Positions 6,182 through 13,799 of a DNA stretch of 16,776 nt are shown in pieces. The stretch covers positions 25,333 to 42,108 of the forward strand of contig DAXV01000004.1 in the NCBI GenBank assembly GCA_002506595.1, in the 5' to 3' direction. The notes below the pieces were generated by a model that was not told the DNA's origin, searched no databases, and saw only the letters and a list, made by a program, of their open reading frames with translations. The number at the start of each line of letters is the position of its first letter. Within the stretch, counting starts at the first letter, position 1. Source of the DNA: Acidilobaceae archaeon UBA158. Lineage in GTDB: Archaea; Thermoproteota; Thermoprotei_A; Sulfolobales; Acidilobaceae. The translations under genes and the position numbers were made by a program.

Positions 6182-6742
6182 TTCAAATGCCTTTAAATTT
6201 ATTTCTGGATTTCTCATTGTTTTTATTGAATCTTTAATGGAGTCCATATCAATAAATTTGTTTATTTCACTATATTTATATAAGGAACCAAGCAATATCA
6301 TATTCTCAGATTGATAATTGCCAATTTTTTCAGCTAATTCTTTTGTAGGTACTAAATAGTATCTTATATTATTCTTTTCAAATTCTTTTATGATTTCATC
6401 TTTTTTAGGTATTTTTACACCAGGAATTGGAGGTCTTAATATGACATCAGATGATATTACTAAACCATTTGTATTTAAATAATCAATATTTCTTGCTGTC
6501 TCTATAAGTTCCATCGATAGCAAAACATCTGCCTCACCTTTTGGAACTAAAGGTGCATATACATTGCCTAACCTAACATGAACTTCTACAGATCCCCCTC
6601 TTTGGCTTAATCCATGGGTTTCAGCTATCAACACTTTAACATCATTTTTTACTGCTGCTTCACCTATTATTCTTGCAAGCGTAACTATACCTTGACCTCC
6701 AACGCCTGATATAACTATGTTTAGTTTTGACTTCATTGCCAT
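6164..6742 (-). CDS. iorB: Indolepyruvate ferredoxin oxidoreductase, beta subunit
   Basis: This is the small subunit of the archaeal enzyme that oxidatively decarboxylates indolepyruvate, phenylpyruvate and p-hydroxyphenylpyruvate to aryl-acetyl-CoA with ferredoxin as acceptor, in aromatic amino acid breakdown. The 192-residue protein is a gamma-type (POR_N-gamma) domain: 'VISGVGGQGIVTLARIIGEAA' near the start, 'ETHGLSQRGGSVEVHVRLG' (about residues 41-59), and 'PKGEADVLLSMELIE'. These are classic for the family. The ATG at 6742 has a full GAGGTG nine bases upstream and overlaps the iorA stop by ten bases, so translation is coupled. A second ATG two codons on is possible. The gene's 3' end overlaps the convergent 87-aa gene. 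Confidence 0.93.
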   Translation of the reverse strand: MAMKSKLNIVISGVGGQGIVTLARIIGEAAVKNDVKVLIAETHGLSQRGGSVEVHVRLGNVYAPLVPKGEADVLLSMELIETARNIDYLNTNGLVISSDVILRPPIPGVKIPKKDEIIKEFEKNNIRYYLVPTKELAEKIGNYQSENMILLGSLYKYSEINKFIDMDSIKDSIKTMRNPEINLKAFELGSNL

Positions 6743-8631
6743 ACGCTATCCCACCTCTTATCTATAACTTTAATTGGCTTAATTGCATCATATGGGCAAG
6801 TTTCTGCACATACCCCACATCCTGTACATAAGCTTGGCTCAATCCAAGCTTTTTTATCATCCTTAACAAAAATAGCAGGACATGCAAATGCATTGTAACA
6901 TATTCCGCATGCAGTACATTTATTTTCTAATACTTGATAAATTGGTATTTCAATGTGTATTTTGTTTGCAATTCTTACTGCATTTAGTGCACAAGCCTTT
7001 TTGGCAATAGCTACTGCTGGTTTTCTTTCTTTAACAACATAAGATAATGCTTCTTTTAGCATATTTGTCGATTCCTTAATATTAAATGGATCAAAAACTA
7101 TTACTTTTTCTATACCAATACCCTCTGCTACCTTTGCGATATCAATAATTTTTGTTTCTTCACCTGTTGCAGTAATACCCGAGCTAGGATCTGGCTGTTC
7201 TCCGGTCATAGCTGTTGTCCTATTATCTAATACTAAAACCAAAATTGGAGATTTATTATATACTGCATTTATTAAACCTGGTATACCTGCATGGTAAAAA
7301 GTAGAATCTCCTATAATTGCTATAGGGACTTGATTTTCGGATACATGGGCTAATCCATTTGCTACTCCAATACTACCTCCCATTTCTAATATTATATCTT
7401 GCTCATCATAAGGTGAATTTATTCCTAAACTATAACATCCTATATCACCACTATATATCGGCTTTAACATTAATGAATTAACTGCTCTTTTAAGTGCATA
7501 AAATGTTCCTCTATGCGGACATCCTGGGCAGAATGATGGGGGTCTTAGCGGTAATTTAATATCTAATTTTTTATATGCAGTTTGGTTTATTGGTAATCCT
7601 AAGAATTCTCTTATTGCTTTTCTTGCTCTTTCTAAAGTCATTTCACCAGCATAGCCTACATAAGACTTTCCATCAACCTTAACTGAGAGACCTTCTTCAT
7701 TTATTATTTCTTTTAATTGATTTTCTACTACAGGCTCTAATTCTTCAACAACTAACACTTTTTTCACATCTTCTAACCCTTTTAATATGAATTTTTTAGG
7801 CAAAGGATATGGTGTAGATATTTTTATTAACCTATAGTTTCCTACTTCTTCATTAACTTCTCTAGCATATTGATAAGATGATCCTGAAGAAATTATTGCA
7901 ATCTTATCTTTTTCTTTATTTTCAATCCTATTATATGGTTCAAATTCTTCAAAGCTATCTTTTATAATGCTCCACTTATTAATCAATTTATCTCTTAAAT
8001 TTCTTGAATTTGCAGGAACTAATCCGAATCTATTATTTTCTTTAATAAAGCTCCCTTTAGTTCTTGGTGGAGTAATATTTCCTAATATAACATTAGATCT
8101 TGTGTGAGAAACCCTAGTTGTTGGAAGCATCAAAATTGGATGAGATAATTTTTCGCTTAATTCGAATGCTAGCTTAGTTAAATCCTTAGCTTCCTGAGGA
8201 TCACTTGGATCTATAACAGGCACATATGCTAACATGCCATAATATCTATTATCTTGTTCATTTTGAGAACTCCACATGCTTGGATCTTCAGCAGAAACTA
8301 TAACCAAACCCGCTCTTACACCAGTATAAGCAATGCTTGCAAGAGCATCAGCTGCAACATTTAATCCAACATGCTTCATAGCAGCTAATGCTCTTACATT
8401 AGATATAGATGCTCCATATGCAGATTCTAAAGCTACCTTCTCATTGACACTCCATTCTACATGTATACCTAAATATGAGGCAACTTCTGCAAGAGTTTCA
8501 ACAATTTCCGTAGATGGCGTTCCTGGATAAGCCGCTGCAAATCCACCACCCGCTTCTATAAAGCCTCTTGCTATGGCTTCATTACCCATCAGCAAAACTT
8601 TACTATTCGGCTTTTTTAATATACTGTTCAA
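6733..8631 (-). CDS. iorA: Indolepyruvate ferredoxin oxidoreductase, alpha subunit
   Basis: This is the large catalytic subunit, partner of IorB. Domain order is the pyrimidine-binding domain ('GGGFAAAYPGTPSTEIVETLAEV', 'SVNEKVALESAYGAS', 'AEDPSMWSSQNEQD'), a transketolase C-like middle domain, the TPP-binding domain ('SGDIGCYSLG', 'IAIIGDSTFYHAG', 'LVLDNRTTAMTGEQPDPSSG'), and two C-terminal [4Fe-4S] motifs. The first motif has the IorA-type spacing CxxCxxCx5CP ('CTACGICYNAFACP'); the second is canonical ('CTGCGVCAETCP'). The frame runs upstream to a TTG at 8679. I prefer TTG at 8631 because GGTG precedes it by six bases, which gives 632 residues with about ten before the first conserved strand 'KVLLMGNEA'. 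The longer form adds 16 residues that do not look conserved. It is first in a two-gene operon with iorB. Confidence 0.93.
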   Translation of the reverse strand: MNSILKKPNSKVLLMGNEAIARGFIEAGGGFAAAYPGTPSTEIVETLAEVASYLGIHVEWSVNEKVALESAYGASISNVRALAAMKHVGLNVAADALASIAYTGVRAGLVIVSAEDPSMWSSQNEQDNRYYGMLAYVPVIDPSDPQEAKDLTKLAFELSEKLSHPILMLPTTRVSHTRSNVILGNITPPRTKGSFIKENNRFGLVPANSRNLRDKLINKWSIIKDSFEEFEPYNRIENKEKDKIAIISSGSSYQYAREVNEEVGNYRLIKISTPYPLPKKFILKGLEDVKKVLVVEELEPVVENQLKEIINEEGLSVKVDGKSYVGYAGEMTLERARKAIREFLGLPINQTAYKKLDIKLPLRPPSFCPGCPHRGTFYALKRAVNSLMLKPIYSGDIGCYSLGINSPYDEQDIILEMGGSIGVANGLAHVSENQVPIAIIGDSTFYHAGIPGLINAVYNKSPILVLVLDNRTTAMTGEQPDPSSGITATGEETKIIDIAKVAEGIGIEKVIVFDPFNIKESTNMLKEALSYVVKERKPAVAIAKKACALNAVRIANKIHIEIPIYQVLENKCTACGICYNAFACPAIFVKDDKKAWIEPSLCTGCGVCAETCPYDAIKPIKVIDKRWDSVWQ

Positions 8632-8637
8632 CCTGTT

Positions 8638-8641
8638 CACC
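8638..8641 (-). promoter_or_regulatory. Shine-Dalgarno core supporting the short iorA start
   Basis: On the minus strand GGTGA is followed so that six bases (AACAGG) separate GGTG from TTG at 8631. The alternative upstream TTG at 8679 has no comparable site, only a weak AGGA more than ten bases away. Confidence 0.5.
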
Positions 8642-8680
8642 AAGTTTTTTATGTTAATTGAGGTTTTTGTATTTATCAAT

Positions 8681-8690
8681 GTATAATAAG
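8681..8690 (-). promoter_or_regulatory. Candidate TATA box for iorAB
   Basis: Minus-strand CTTATTATAC lies about 26 bases upstream of 8660. A start there would exclude the long TTG start at 8679 and fit the start at 8631. Other AT-rich candidates exist further upstream (e.g. tatata around 8708-8714), so the choice is uncertain. Confidence 0.3.
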
Positions 8691-8784
8691 AATCCTAGTT
8701 AAAACACATATATACTAAAAAATATTTTATTAATTTATAAACATATTCGATAAAAATATTAACTTCTCATAAATAAAATTATTT

Positions 8785-8788
8785 GGTG
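8785..8788 (+). promoter_or_regulatory. Shine-Dalgarno core that decides the phosphodiesterase start
   Basis: GGTG followed by AATTTA and ATG at 8795. The in-frame TTG at 8783 and GTG at 8786 overlap this site and are not likely starts. Confidence 0.65.
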
Positions 8789-8794
8789 AATTTA

Positions 8795-9310
8795 ATGATT
8801 TTAGGGGTAATTAGTGATACACATGATAATCTTGTTAACTTAGATAAAATAATTAATGAAATGAAAAAATATAATATTGATACTTTAATTCATCTAGGTG
8901 ATTTTGTATCCCCAATTACATTGAAAAAATTAGGAGAAGAAATGAAAGGCATAAAAATATATGCAGTCTTTGGAAACAATGATGGAGATAAACTATTTTT
9001 AAAAAGAATTGCTGATGATTATAAGATTACATTAGAAGAGCAACCTATGATTTTAAAAATAGACGAACATAAACTGTTTATATTTCATGGATTTAACTCA
9101 TATGAAAAAACAGTTGAGATAGCAAAATCAGTAGCAAAATCAAAAGTTTATTCTGCTGTTCTTTTTGGACATACTCATAAGCCTTATTTAGACTTTATTA
9201 ATGGAATTTTAATTTTAAATCCTGGAGATGCATCAGGACTATTAAATTCTCCCAGTTTTGCAATTGTTAAGATCCCATCATTCAGCGCGAATATAATTAA
9301 TCTAAAGTGA
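8795..9310 (+). CDS. YfcE/MJ0936-type calcineurin-like metallophosphoesterase (phosphodiesterase)
   Basis: This is a two-metal phosphoesterase of the small YfcE/MJ0936 group, whose members hydrolyse phosphodiesters in vitro; the physiological substrate is generally unknown. The 171-residue protein has the full ligand set: 'GVISDTHDN' (Asp8, His10), 'LIHLGDFVSP' (Asp36), 'VFGNNDG' (Asn61), 'IFHGF' (His98), and 'LFGHTHKP' (His126, His128), then 'LNPGDASG'. This length is normal for single-domain members. ATG at 8795 gives the expected start one residue before strand 1. It diverges from iorAB and is followed after six bases by the JAMM protease gene, so the two form a bicistron. The shared transcription hints at linked roles, but no pathway is evident. 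Confidence 0.9.
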   Translation: MILGVISDTHDNLVNLDKIINEMKKYNIDTLIHLGDFVSPITLKKLGEEMKGIKIYAVFGNNDGDKLFLKRIADDYKITLEEQPMILKIDEHKLFIFHGFNSYEKTVEIAKSVAKSKVYSAVLFGHTHKPYLDFINGILILNPGDASGLLNSPSFAIVKIPSFSANIINLK

Positions 9311-9316
9311 GACAAA

Positions 9317-9700
9317 ATGAAAATAATGCTAAAAAATTTATTAATTTTTTTAAATTTGTTACTAAAATTTGAAGAAGAGTGCGCTGGTGTATTAATTGGA
9401 ACAACTAAAGATAATATTATTTATCCTATAATAGCGATGCCCGTAGAAAACATATTAAAAAGTAAAGTAGAATTTCTAGCTAATCCATACGATATGGTAG
9501 TTGCGCATATAATAGCGGAAAACTATAAACTAAATGTAGTTTCTTTATATCATACACATCCTTATGGTATGCCAATACCAAGCAATAAAGATATTAATGG
9601 AATGAAAATGTGGCCAATACCATGGGTTATAATTTCAAAAAAAGGAATAAAAGCCTGGATTCTAAAAGATGATTATCCTATTGAAGTAGAATTAGCTTGA
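9317..9700 (+). CDS. JAMM/MPN+ (Mov34/MPN/PAD-1) zinc metalloprotease
   Basis: The protein carries a complete JAMM zinc site: Glu21 in 'EECAGVLIG' and 'HTHPYGMPIPSNKD' matching HxHx7SxxD (His79, His81, Ser89, Asp92). Archaeal single-domain JAMM proteins include desampylases that remove ubiquitin-like SAMP modifiers; others are related to sulfur-carrier processing. Either would fit, and the substrate is unknown here. At 127 residues it is a minimal JAMM core without extra domains and without a membrane anchor; the hydrophobic 'LLIFLNLLLKF' near the N-terminus is probably the first helix of the fold. ATG at 9317 lies six bases after the phosphodiesterase stop, with AGTGAG around that stop as a weak Shine-Dalgarno. 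Its 3' end overlaps the convergent exported-protein gene by nine bases. Confidence 0.88.
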   Translation: MKIMLKNLLIFLNLLLKFEEECAGVLIGTTKDNIIYPIIAMPVENILKSKVEFLANPYDMVVAHIIAENYKLNVVSLYHTHPYGMPIPSNKDINGMKMWPIPWVIISKKGIKAWILKDDYPIEVELA

Positions 9701-10405
9701 TAATAATAAAACAGCTCCAAACAAACTTACTGAAACAACTACTGCTAATAGCAACAAAATGATATCATATATAACTGGATTTAAGATTGTATTGCTATTG
9801 CTTAAGTAGTTAACTTTTTGCAATATCATGCTTCCATTAGCTACTAATGTATTATTTGCGGTTAATGAAAAAGCCCTATAAACCAATATACCAGAACTTA
9901 GATCATAGTATTGACCATAAGTAGCAATATAATTAGTTCCATTTTGATTTATTTTATAGGTAAGATTTTGGAATGCAACTGGAATTATATTTGTCCCATT
10001 ATAAAATATTTCTTTACTAGAATTTGATAACAGAGTTGTATTAGCTATAAAAGGTATATTAGTATCTGAAACAAGATTAACTCCAGTTGAATAATATAAC
10101 GCTTGTACGACTCCACTACTGCCTCCAAAATTAAGTATTGACGTGCTTAAAGTATCATATGTTGAATTATATTTATTTAATGTTGCAATTATTTGTATCC
10201 AACCTGATTCTGGAGTTGCGTTTAAAAAAATATTTTCACTTACATTATATATTAACTGAACTTTAAACGGATTAGTTTTTAAATAACTATTTTTAGGTGT
10301 TAATGGATTTAAATAATAACTTGCATTATATACATATAAACTGAATGCAACTATTGCTATTATTATAAGAATCACAGCTTCTGCTATTTTAACGCCTCTA
10401 CCCAA
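9692..10405 (-). CDS. Exported, sequon-rich membrane protein anchored at both ends (function unknown)
   Basis: I do not recognise a family. The 237-residue protein has an N-terminal hydrophobic helix (about 9-26) after 'MGRGVKIAE', an external region of about 185 residues rich in Asn, Ser, Thr and Tyr, and a C-terminal membrane helix (about 212-235). The external region contains eleven N-glycosylation sequons (N-x-S/T at Asn27, 54, 62, 80, 122, 128, 136, 147, 155, 184 and 190), typical of archaeal surface proteins. 'RG' followed by Glu at +5 and a hydrophobic helix resembles a class III (pilin-type) leader, but Lys at +2 and the second membrane helix argue against a pilin. The TTG start follows an extended GGTGAT site (GGTG plus eight bases). 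It lies downstream of the membrane protease gene, 166 bases away, so cotranscription is unsure. Confidence 0.75.
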   Translation of the reverse strand: MGRGVKIAEAVILIIIAIVAFSLYVYNASYYLNPLTPKNSYLKTNPFKVQLIYNVSENIFLNATPESGWIQIIATLNKYNSTYDTLSTSILNFGGSSGVVQALYYSTGVNLVSDTNIPFIANTTLLSNSSKEIFYNGTNIIPVAFQNLTYKINQNGTNYIATYGQYYDLSSGILVYRAFSLTANNTLVANGSMILQKVNYLSNSNTILNPVIYDIILLLLAVVVSVSLFGAVLLLSS

Positions 10406-10571
10406 TATTTAATCACCCTAAATATCTTTGTTATTAAGAAATTAATAATTCTTGTTGAAAATTTCATATATATTTTACTGTTAAGAAATTCCAAAAATTT
10501 ATAATTAGAAAAATATAATAGATTAATTATAACTTAAAACTTTATAATTCTTAAAATTAAAATTTTATTTA

Positions 10572-11693
10572 TTAAGGCAGTCTTATTGGATAAAATGTTA
10601 AGAGACTTAATATTAAAAGAATAGTAATTATTTCAATTATAATACCTGCTTGGGCCCACTTTTTGCCTATCTTTGAAATAGTTTCCATAAATATATAACC
10701 TCCATCGCTTTGTATCATACCTCCAGGTAATGGTATTGCAATGGGAGCGGCATTCACTAAAGCTAATCCCAAATTTATTATATATAATGCAGAAATTATA
10801 GAAATTAGCCAGGCAAGTTTAAATGATTGTATAACAGAAATTCCAAGATGAGGAACTCCAGTAGGTTTAAATACAGTAATATTTTGTATAATTCCATTAT
10901 ATTTTACTGTTAGTAAAAGATTTACTGCAGTATTATTACTTTCTGCACCATATTTATCTAATACATTTATAAATGATTGTAATGATAAAGTAGAAGTACC
11001 GTTTACAGATAATATTGTCATTCCTTGTTTTAAATTGGCCATATATGCTGGCGAATTAGGCAAAACACTAACCAAACTTACACCAGCAAATAGCTTTGGT
11101 GCAATATAAATAAATAATAACAAAAATATTATTCCTAATATTAGATTTATTGTTACGCCTGCTGAATATACTTTAAGCCTAGATTTTAATGGTGCTTGTT
11201 TCATCTTATTATCATCGGGTTCAACAAATGCTGCAGGTATAAATGCCAAAAGAAAGAAACCAGCATCTTTAATTGGAATTCCTTCTGCTCTCGCTATAAT
11301 AGCATGAAACAATTCATGAACTATGACAGCTATTCCAATTGCAATTAAGAAATAAACTAGTTGATCTATACTAATCGTTACTCCTGGAATAAGAGGAACA
11401 AATCCAGCAACTTGGTTAGAAGATGGCGAAATGTATTTTGCCATAAAAGTTGATCCAACTATATAATAAAAATATGCCATTAAGCCAATTGAAATTGCAA
11501 GAGATATATAGCCAAAAATTGAAATTGCTCTTGCTTTCTTCCTATCTTGTATAGGCTCCATACTAATTCCTGTTCTTGCAATTAATACTAATGGATATAT
11601 GCTAATCTTTTTAGGCTTAAATATTTTCCCCAATGCATATAATATAAACCAAAATCCTATGAATACTATTAATAATATCAACCAACTTTGCAA
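10572..11693 (-). CDS. M50-family (site-2 protease-like) intramembrane metalloprotease with PDZ domain
   Basis: This is a membrane zinc protease of the S2P/RseP class, which cuts membrane helices of substrate proteins and often acts in signalling. The 373-residue protein has an N-terminal membrane helix (about 3-22), further helices near 55-80 and 108-135, and the zinc motif 'VHELFHAI' with His126, Glu127 and His130. A helix follows near 175-200, then a PDZ-like segment ('GVSLVSVLPNSPAYMANLKQGMTILSVNG', about 204-232), and helices to the end. The third-ligand region reads 'NAAP' (314-317), then 'SDGGY' with Asp330. The aspartate is about 13 residues after the proline, longer than the usual NxxPxxxxDG. 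The TTG start has GAGGTT six bases before it, overlapping the SAHase stop, so the two genes are one operon. Confidence 0.88.
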   Translation of the reverse strand: MQSWLILLIVFIGFWFILYALGKIFKPKKISIYPLVLIARTGISMEPIQDRKKARAISIFGYISLAISIGLMAYFYYIVGSTFMAKYISPSSNQVAGFVPLIPGVTISIDQLVYFLIAIGIAVIVHELFHAIIARAEGIPIKDAGFFLLAFIPAAFVEPDDNKMKQAPLKSRLKVYSAGVTINLILGIIFLLLFIYIAPKLFAGVSLVSVLPNSPAYMANLKQGMTILSVNGTSTLSLQSFINVLDKYGAESNNTAVNLLLTVKYNGIIQNITVFKPTGVPHLGISVIQSFKLAWLISIISALYIINLGLALVNAAPIAIPLPGGMIQSDGGYIFMETISKIGKKWAQAGIIIEIITILLILSLLTFYPIRLP

Positions 11694-11703
11694 TTCCTAA
11701 ACC

Positions 11704-12954
11704 TCATTTGTAGCTTTCTAAGTATTTTGCTTGCTCTGGAGTTAATTCATCTATCTTTATACCCATAGTTTCAAGCTTTAATTTAGCAACGTATTGGTCT
11801 TGGTCTAATGGTACATTATAAACCTTTTTCTCAAGTTTTCCTTTATTATTTATTAAGTATAAAACTGATAAAGCTTGATTGGCAAAACTCATATCCATAA
11901 CTTCACTTGGATGCCCTTCTGCAGCAACTAAATTAACTAATCTTCCTTCACCTAAGAGGAACAAATGTTTTCCATTTCTTAAAGTATATTTCACAGTATT
12001 TTCTCTTACTTCTTCTTTGGAATCGCTAATTTTTTCCAAATCTTTTACACTTACTTCAACATTAAAATGACCTGCATTAGCTAATATAGCTCCATCTTTC
12101 ATATTTAGCATATGTTCCTCTCTAATAACATCTATATCTCCTGTTGCAGTTATGAAAATATCGCCTATTTTTGCAGCTTCTTCCATTGGCATTACATCAA
12201 ATCCATCCATAACTGCTTCTAGGGCTTTAATGGGATCAATTTCTGTTACAATTACTCTAGCACCCATACCTTTAAGCCTTAATGCAATTCCCCTACCAAC
12301 CCATCCATATCCAGCAACAACAGCTCTTTTACCAGCAATGAGAATATTAGTTGCCCTCAATATACCATCTATAGAACTTTGTCCCGTTCCATATCTATTA
12401 TCAAACAAAAACTTAGTTAAAGCGTTATTTACTGCAATTACTGGGTATAACAATTTATTTTCTTTTTCTAAAGCTTTTAATCTAATAACTCCAGTAGTCG
12501 TTTCTTCATTACCTCCAATAATATTATCTGCTATTTTCGGCATTTCTTCATGAAGAGTTATATGAAGATCTGCACCATCATCTATAACAATATCTGGCTT
12601 GAAATTAGCTGCATCCCTAATTGCCATAAAGTATTCTTCATTACTCATTCCTCTCCATGCTTCAACAATTATATTATCTATTTTAGCTAATGCAGCTGCT
12701 ACATCATCTTGAGTTGATAATGGATTACTTGGAGATAGAAATATATTTGCTCCCCAAAAAGATAATGTTTTTATAAGAACTGCTGTTTCTTTTGTAACAT
12801 GTAGTGCCGCAGATATTTTTACGCCTTCTAATGGCTTTTCTTTTAAGAATTTTTCTCTTATTTTCATAACAACTGGCATGTGCATTTCTGCAAATTCTAT
12901 TTTTTTATTTCCTTCATTAAATAGTTCCGGTTTTTTAATTTTTGAACTATTCAT
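11704..12954 (-). CDS. ahcY: Adenosylhomocysteinase (S-adenosyl-L-homocysteine hydrolase)
   Basis: The NAD-dependent cytosolic enzyme splits S-adenosylhomocysteine into adenosine and homocysteine, relieving product inhibition of methyltransferases. The 416-residue protein is of the shorter archaeal/Thermotoga type. Visible signs are 'AALHVTKETAVLI' near residue 50, 'DDGADL' with 'EETTTGV' (substrate domain), the catalytic-region 'NNALTKFLFDNRYGTGQS', the NAD Rossmann motif 'VVAGYGWVGRGIA' (about 213-225), 'ITATGDIDVI', 'NAGHFNVEV' and 'LLGEGRLVNLVAAEGHPSEVMD'. It ends '...YLESYK' without the longer C-terminal tail of eukaryotic enzymes. In some methanogens related enzymes prefer S-inosylhomocysteine, which cannot be excluded. 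ATG at 12954 is chosen because GGTG lies six bases before it; the in-frame GTGs at 12966 and 12963 overlap that site. It is first in an operon with the membrane protease. Confidence 0.95.
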   Translation of the reverse strand: MNSSKIKKPELFNEGNKKIEFAEMHMPVVMKIREKFLKEKPLEGVKISAALHVTKETAVLIKTLSFWGANIFLSPSNPLSTQDDVAAALAKIDNIIVEAWRGMSNEEYFMAIRDAANFKPDIVIDDGADLHITLHEEMPKIADNIIGGNEETTTGVIRLKALEKENKLLYPVIAVNNALTKFLFDNRYGTGQSSIDGILRATNILIAGKRAVVAGYGWVGRGIALRLKGMGARVIVTEIDPIKALEAVMDGFDVMPMEEAAKIGDIFITATGDIDVIREEHMLNMKDGAILANAGHFNVEVSVKDLEKISDSKEEVRENTVKYTLRNGKHLFLLGEGRLVNLVAAEGHPSEVMDMSFANQALSVLYLINNKGKLEKKVYNVPLDQDQYVAKLKLETMGIKIDELTPEQAKYLESYK

Positions 12955-12960
12955 GCTTTC

Positions 12961-12964
12961 CACC
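12961..12964 (-). promoter_or_regulatory. Shine-Dalgarno core that decides the SAHase start
   Basis: Minus-strand GGTG followed by GAAAGC and ATG at 12954. Two in-frame GTG codons (12966 and 12963) touch this site and would give a four- or three-residue extension if misread as starts. Confidence 0.65.
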
Positions 12965-12984
12965 ACATTGCTTATCTAAATGCG

Positions 12985-12996
12985 AAAAATATAAGC
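12985..12996 (-). promoter_or_regulatory. Candidate TATA box for SAHase
   Basis: Minus-strand GCTTATATTTTT has a start site expected about 26 bases downstream, near 12965-12968, immediately before the GGTG at 12964. That gives a leader of only 10-15 bases. Confidence 0.4.
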
Positions 12997-13067
12997 TATT
13001 AATAAATTAACTATTTTACTAAATTTTAATATATCAACATAGCTTCATTATAATTTATAATGAAAAA

Positions 13068-13718
13068 TCACTTTGTGTTAATTTTGTCTTTAATGCTACA
13101 AAAGATTAACATGAGTTTCGATATTAATGAGATATACTCATATTTTCCGCTTGGTAAAATACCTCTATTATGCAAATTAGAAAGGAATTTTGTAAAATCT
13201 TCTAATGATGTTCCAAAAATTTTTGATGCCTCAATAACGTCTTCTGAAACAGCAACTGAATATATTAGCTTTAGATCTTTTTCTTCCAGCATATCGCATT
13301 TAGTAACAAACTTAAAGAAATCACTTAAAAAATCTACTAAAGCTTCCTTTACTGAAGCATAGATTTCATCTAGATTAGTTATTACTTGGTCAGATAACGA
13401 AATAAAATAAACGTTTAATTCTTTCGCCAATTCTTCGGCTTTTTCATCAGCTAAACCTCTTGAAATAATCATAGGCACCATATTTAATAGCTTTGAATTA
13501 ACATAAATTTGCCTAATAGAAGAAACATCTGCAGGCCCTGCCTTTACTTCAACAGCATATTTAACATCATTTTTTTCGGCAACTATATCAACGTCTGAGA
13601 TCTCAATATTATTTATCATTACTTTTCTATGCATATCTATTATTTTATATCCTAACTGTTGCAAAATATCAGCTGCTATGCTTTCGCTACTTCTCATAGC
13701 TGCCTTTCCTTGAACCAC
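13068..13718 (-). CDS. Predicted RecB-like PD-(D/E)XK nuclease with C-terminal helical region
   Basis: The N-terminal ~110 residues have the PD-(D/E)XK layout: a first helix with Glu12 ('SSESIAADILQQLGY'), a strand ending 'ISDVDIVAEKN' (Asp44), and the core 'KYAVEVKAGPAD' (Glu57, Lys59), then 'PMIISRGLADEKAEELAKEL' and 'VYFISL'. This matches archaeal proteins annotated as RecB-family nucleases, whose DNA substrates are mostly unknown. The remaining ~100 residues are helical, and 'IYSVAVSEDVIEASKIFGTSLEDFTKFLSNLHNRGIL' looks like a winged-helix-type DNA-binding segment (inference). I choose GTG at 13718 (216 residues), because AGTG lies six bases before it. The farther in-frame GTG at 13727 is part of that site, and ATG at 13697 is a third option. 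It is transcribed toward SAHase with about 100 bases between, and diverges from DUF211. Confidence 0.72.
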   Translation of the reverse strand: MVQGKAAMRSSESIAADILQQLGYKIIDMHRKVMINNIEISDVDIVAEKNDVKYAVEVKAGPADVSSIRQIYVNSKLLNMVPMIISRGLADEKAEELAKELNVYFISLSDQVITNLDEIYASVKEALVDFLSDFFKFVTKCDMLEEKDLKLIYSVAVSEDVIEASKIFGTSLEDFTKFLSNLHNRGILPSGKYEYISLISKLMLIFCSIKDKINTK

Positions 13719-13754
13719 TTTCCTCACTCTACTACTTATTTCTCTAATTTTCTC

Positions 13755-13767
13755 TAAAAATTTAATA
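13755..13767 (+). promoter_or_regulatory. Candidate BRE/TATA element for the DUF211 gene pair
   Basis: An A-rich run (ctaaaaa) followed by TTTAATAATC would place a start near 13786, about 14 bases before the TTG start of DUF211. The 81-base gap also has to hold the divergent promoter of the nuclease gene, and on the minus strand the same bases read as AT-rich TATA-like sequence, so the two promoters may overlap. Confidence 0.35.
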
Positions 13768-13799
13768 ATCTTCCACTAAATTAATCAATAGGGATTAAA

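Noticed and set aside
9692..10405. Straight call of the exported protein as a type IV pilin
   Set aside because: Lys at +2 of the putative cleavage site and a second membrane helix at the C-terminus do not fit pilins, so it is kept only as a possibility.
10430..10492. Two copies of TTAAGAAATT in the gap between the exported protein and the membrane protease
   Set aside because: A ten-base A/T-rich repeat in a strongly A/T-rich gap is likely chance and fits no known element.
11879..12553. Plus-strand ORFs of 63 and 133 codons inside the SAHase gene
   Set aside because: They lie wholly antisense to a strongly recognised enzyme, have biased Ser/Thr/Pro/Ile content typical of antisense frames and lack a ribosome binding site.
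13060..13362. Plus-strand 100-codon ORF over the 3' part of the nuclease gene
   Set aside because: It is antisense to the nuclease, is rich in Ser/Lys/Phe as expected from a shadow frame and has no GGTG before its ATG.
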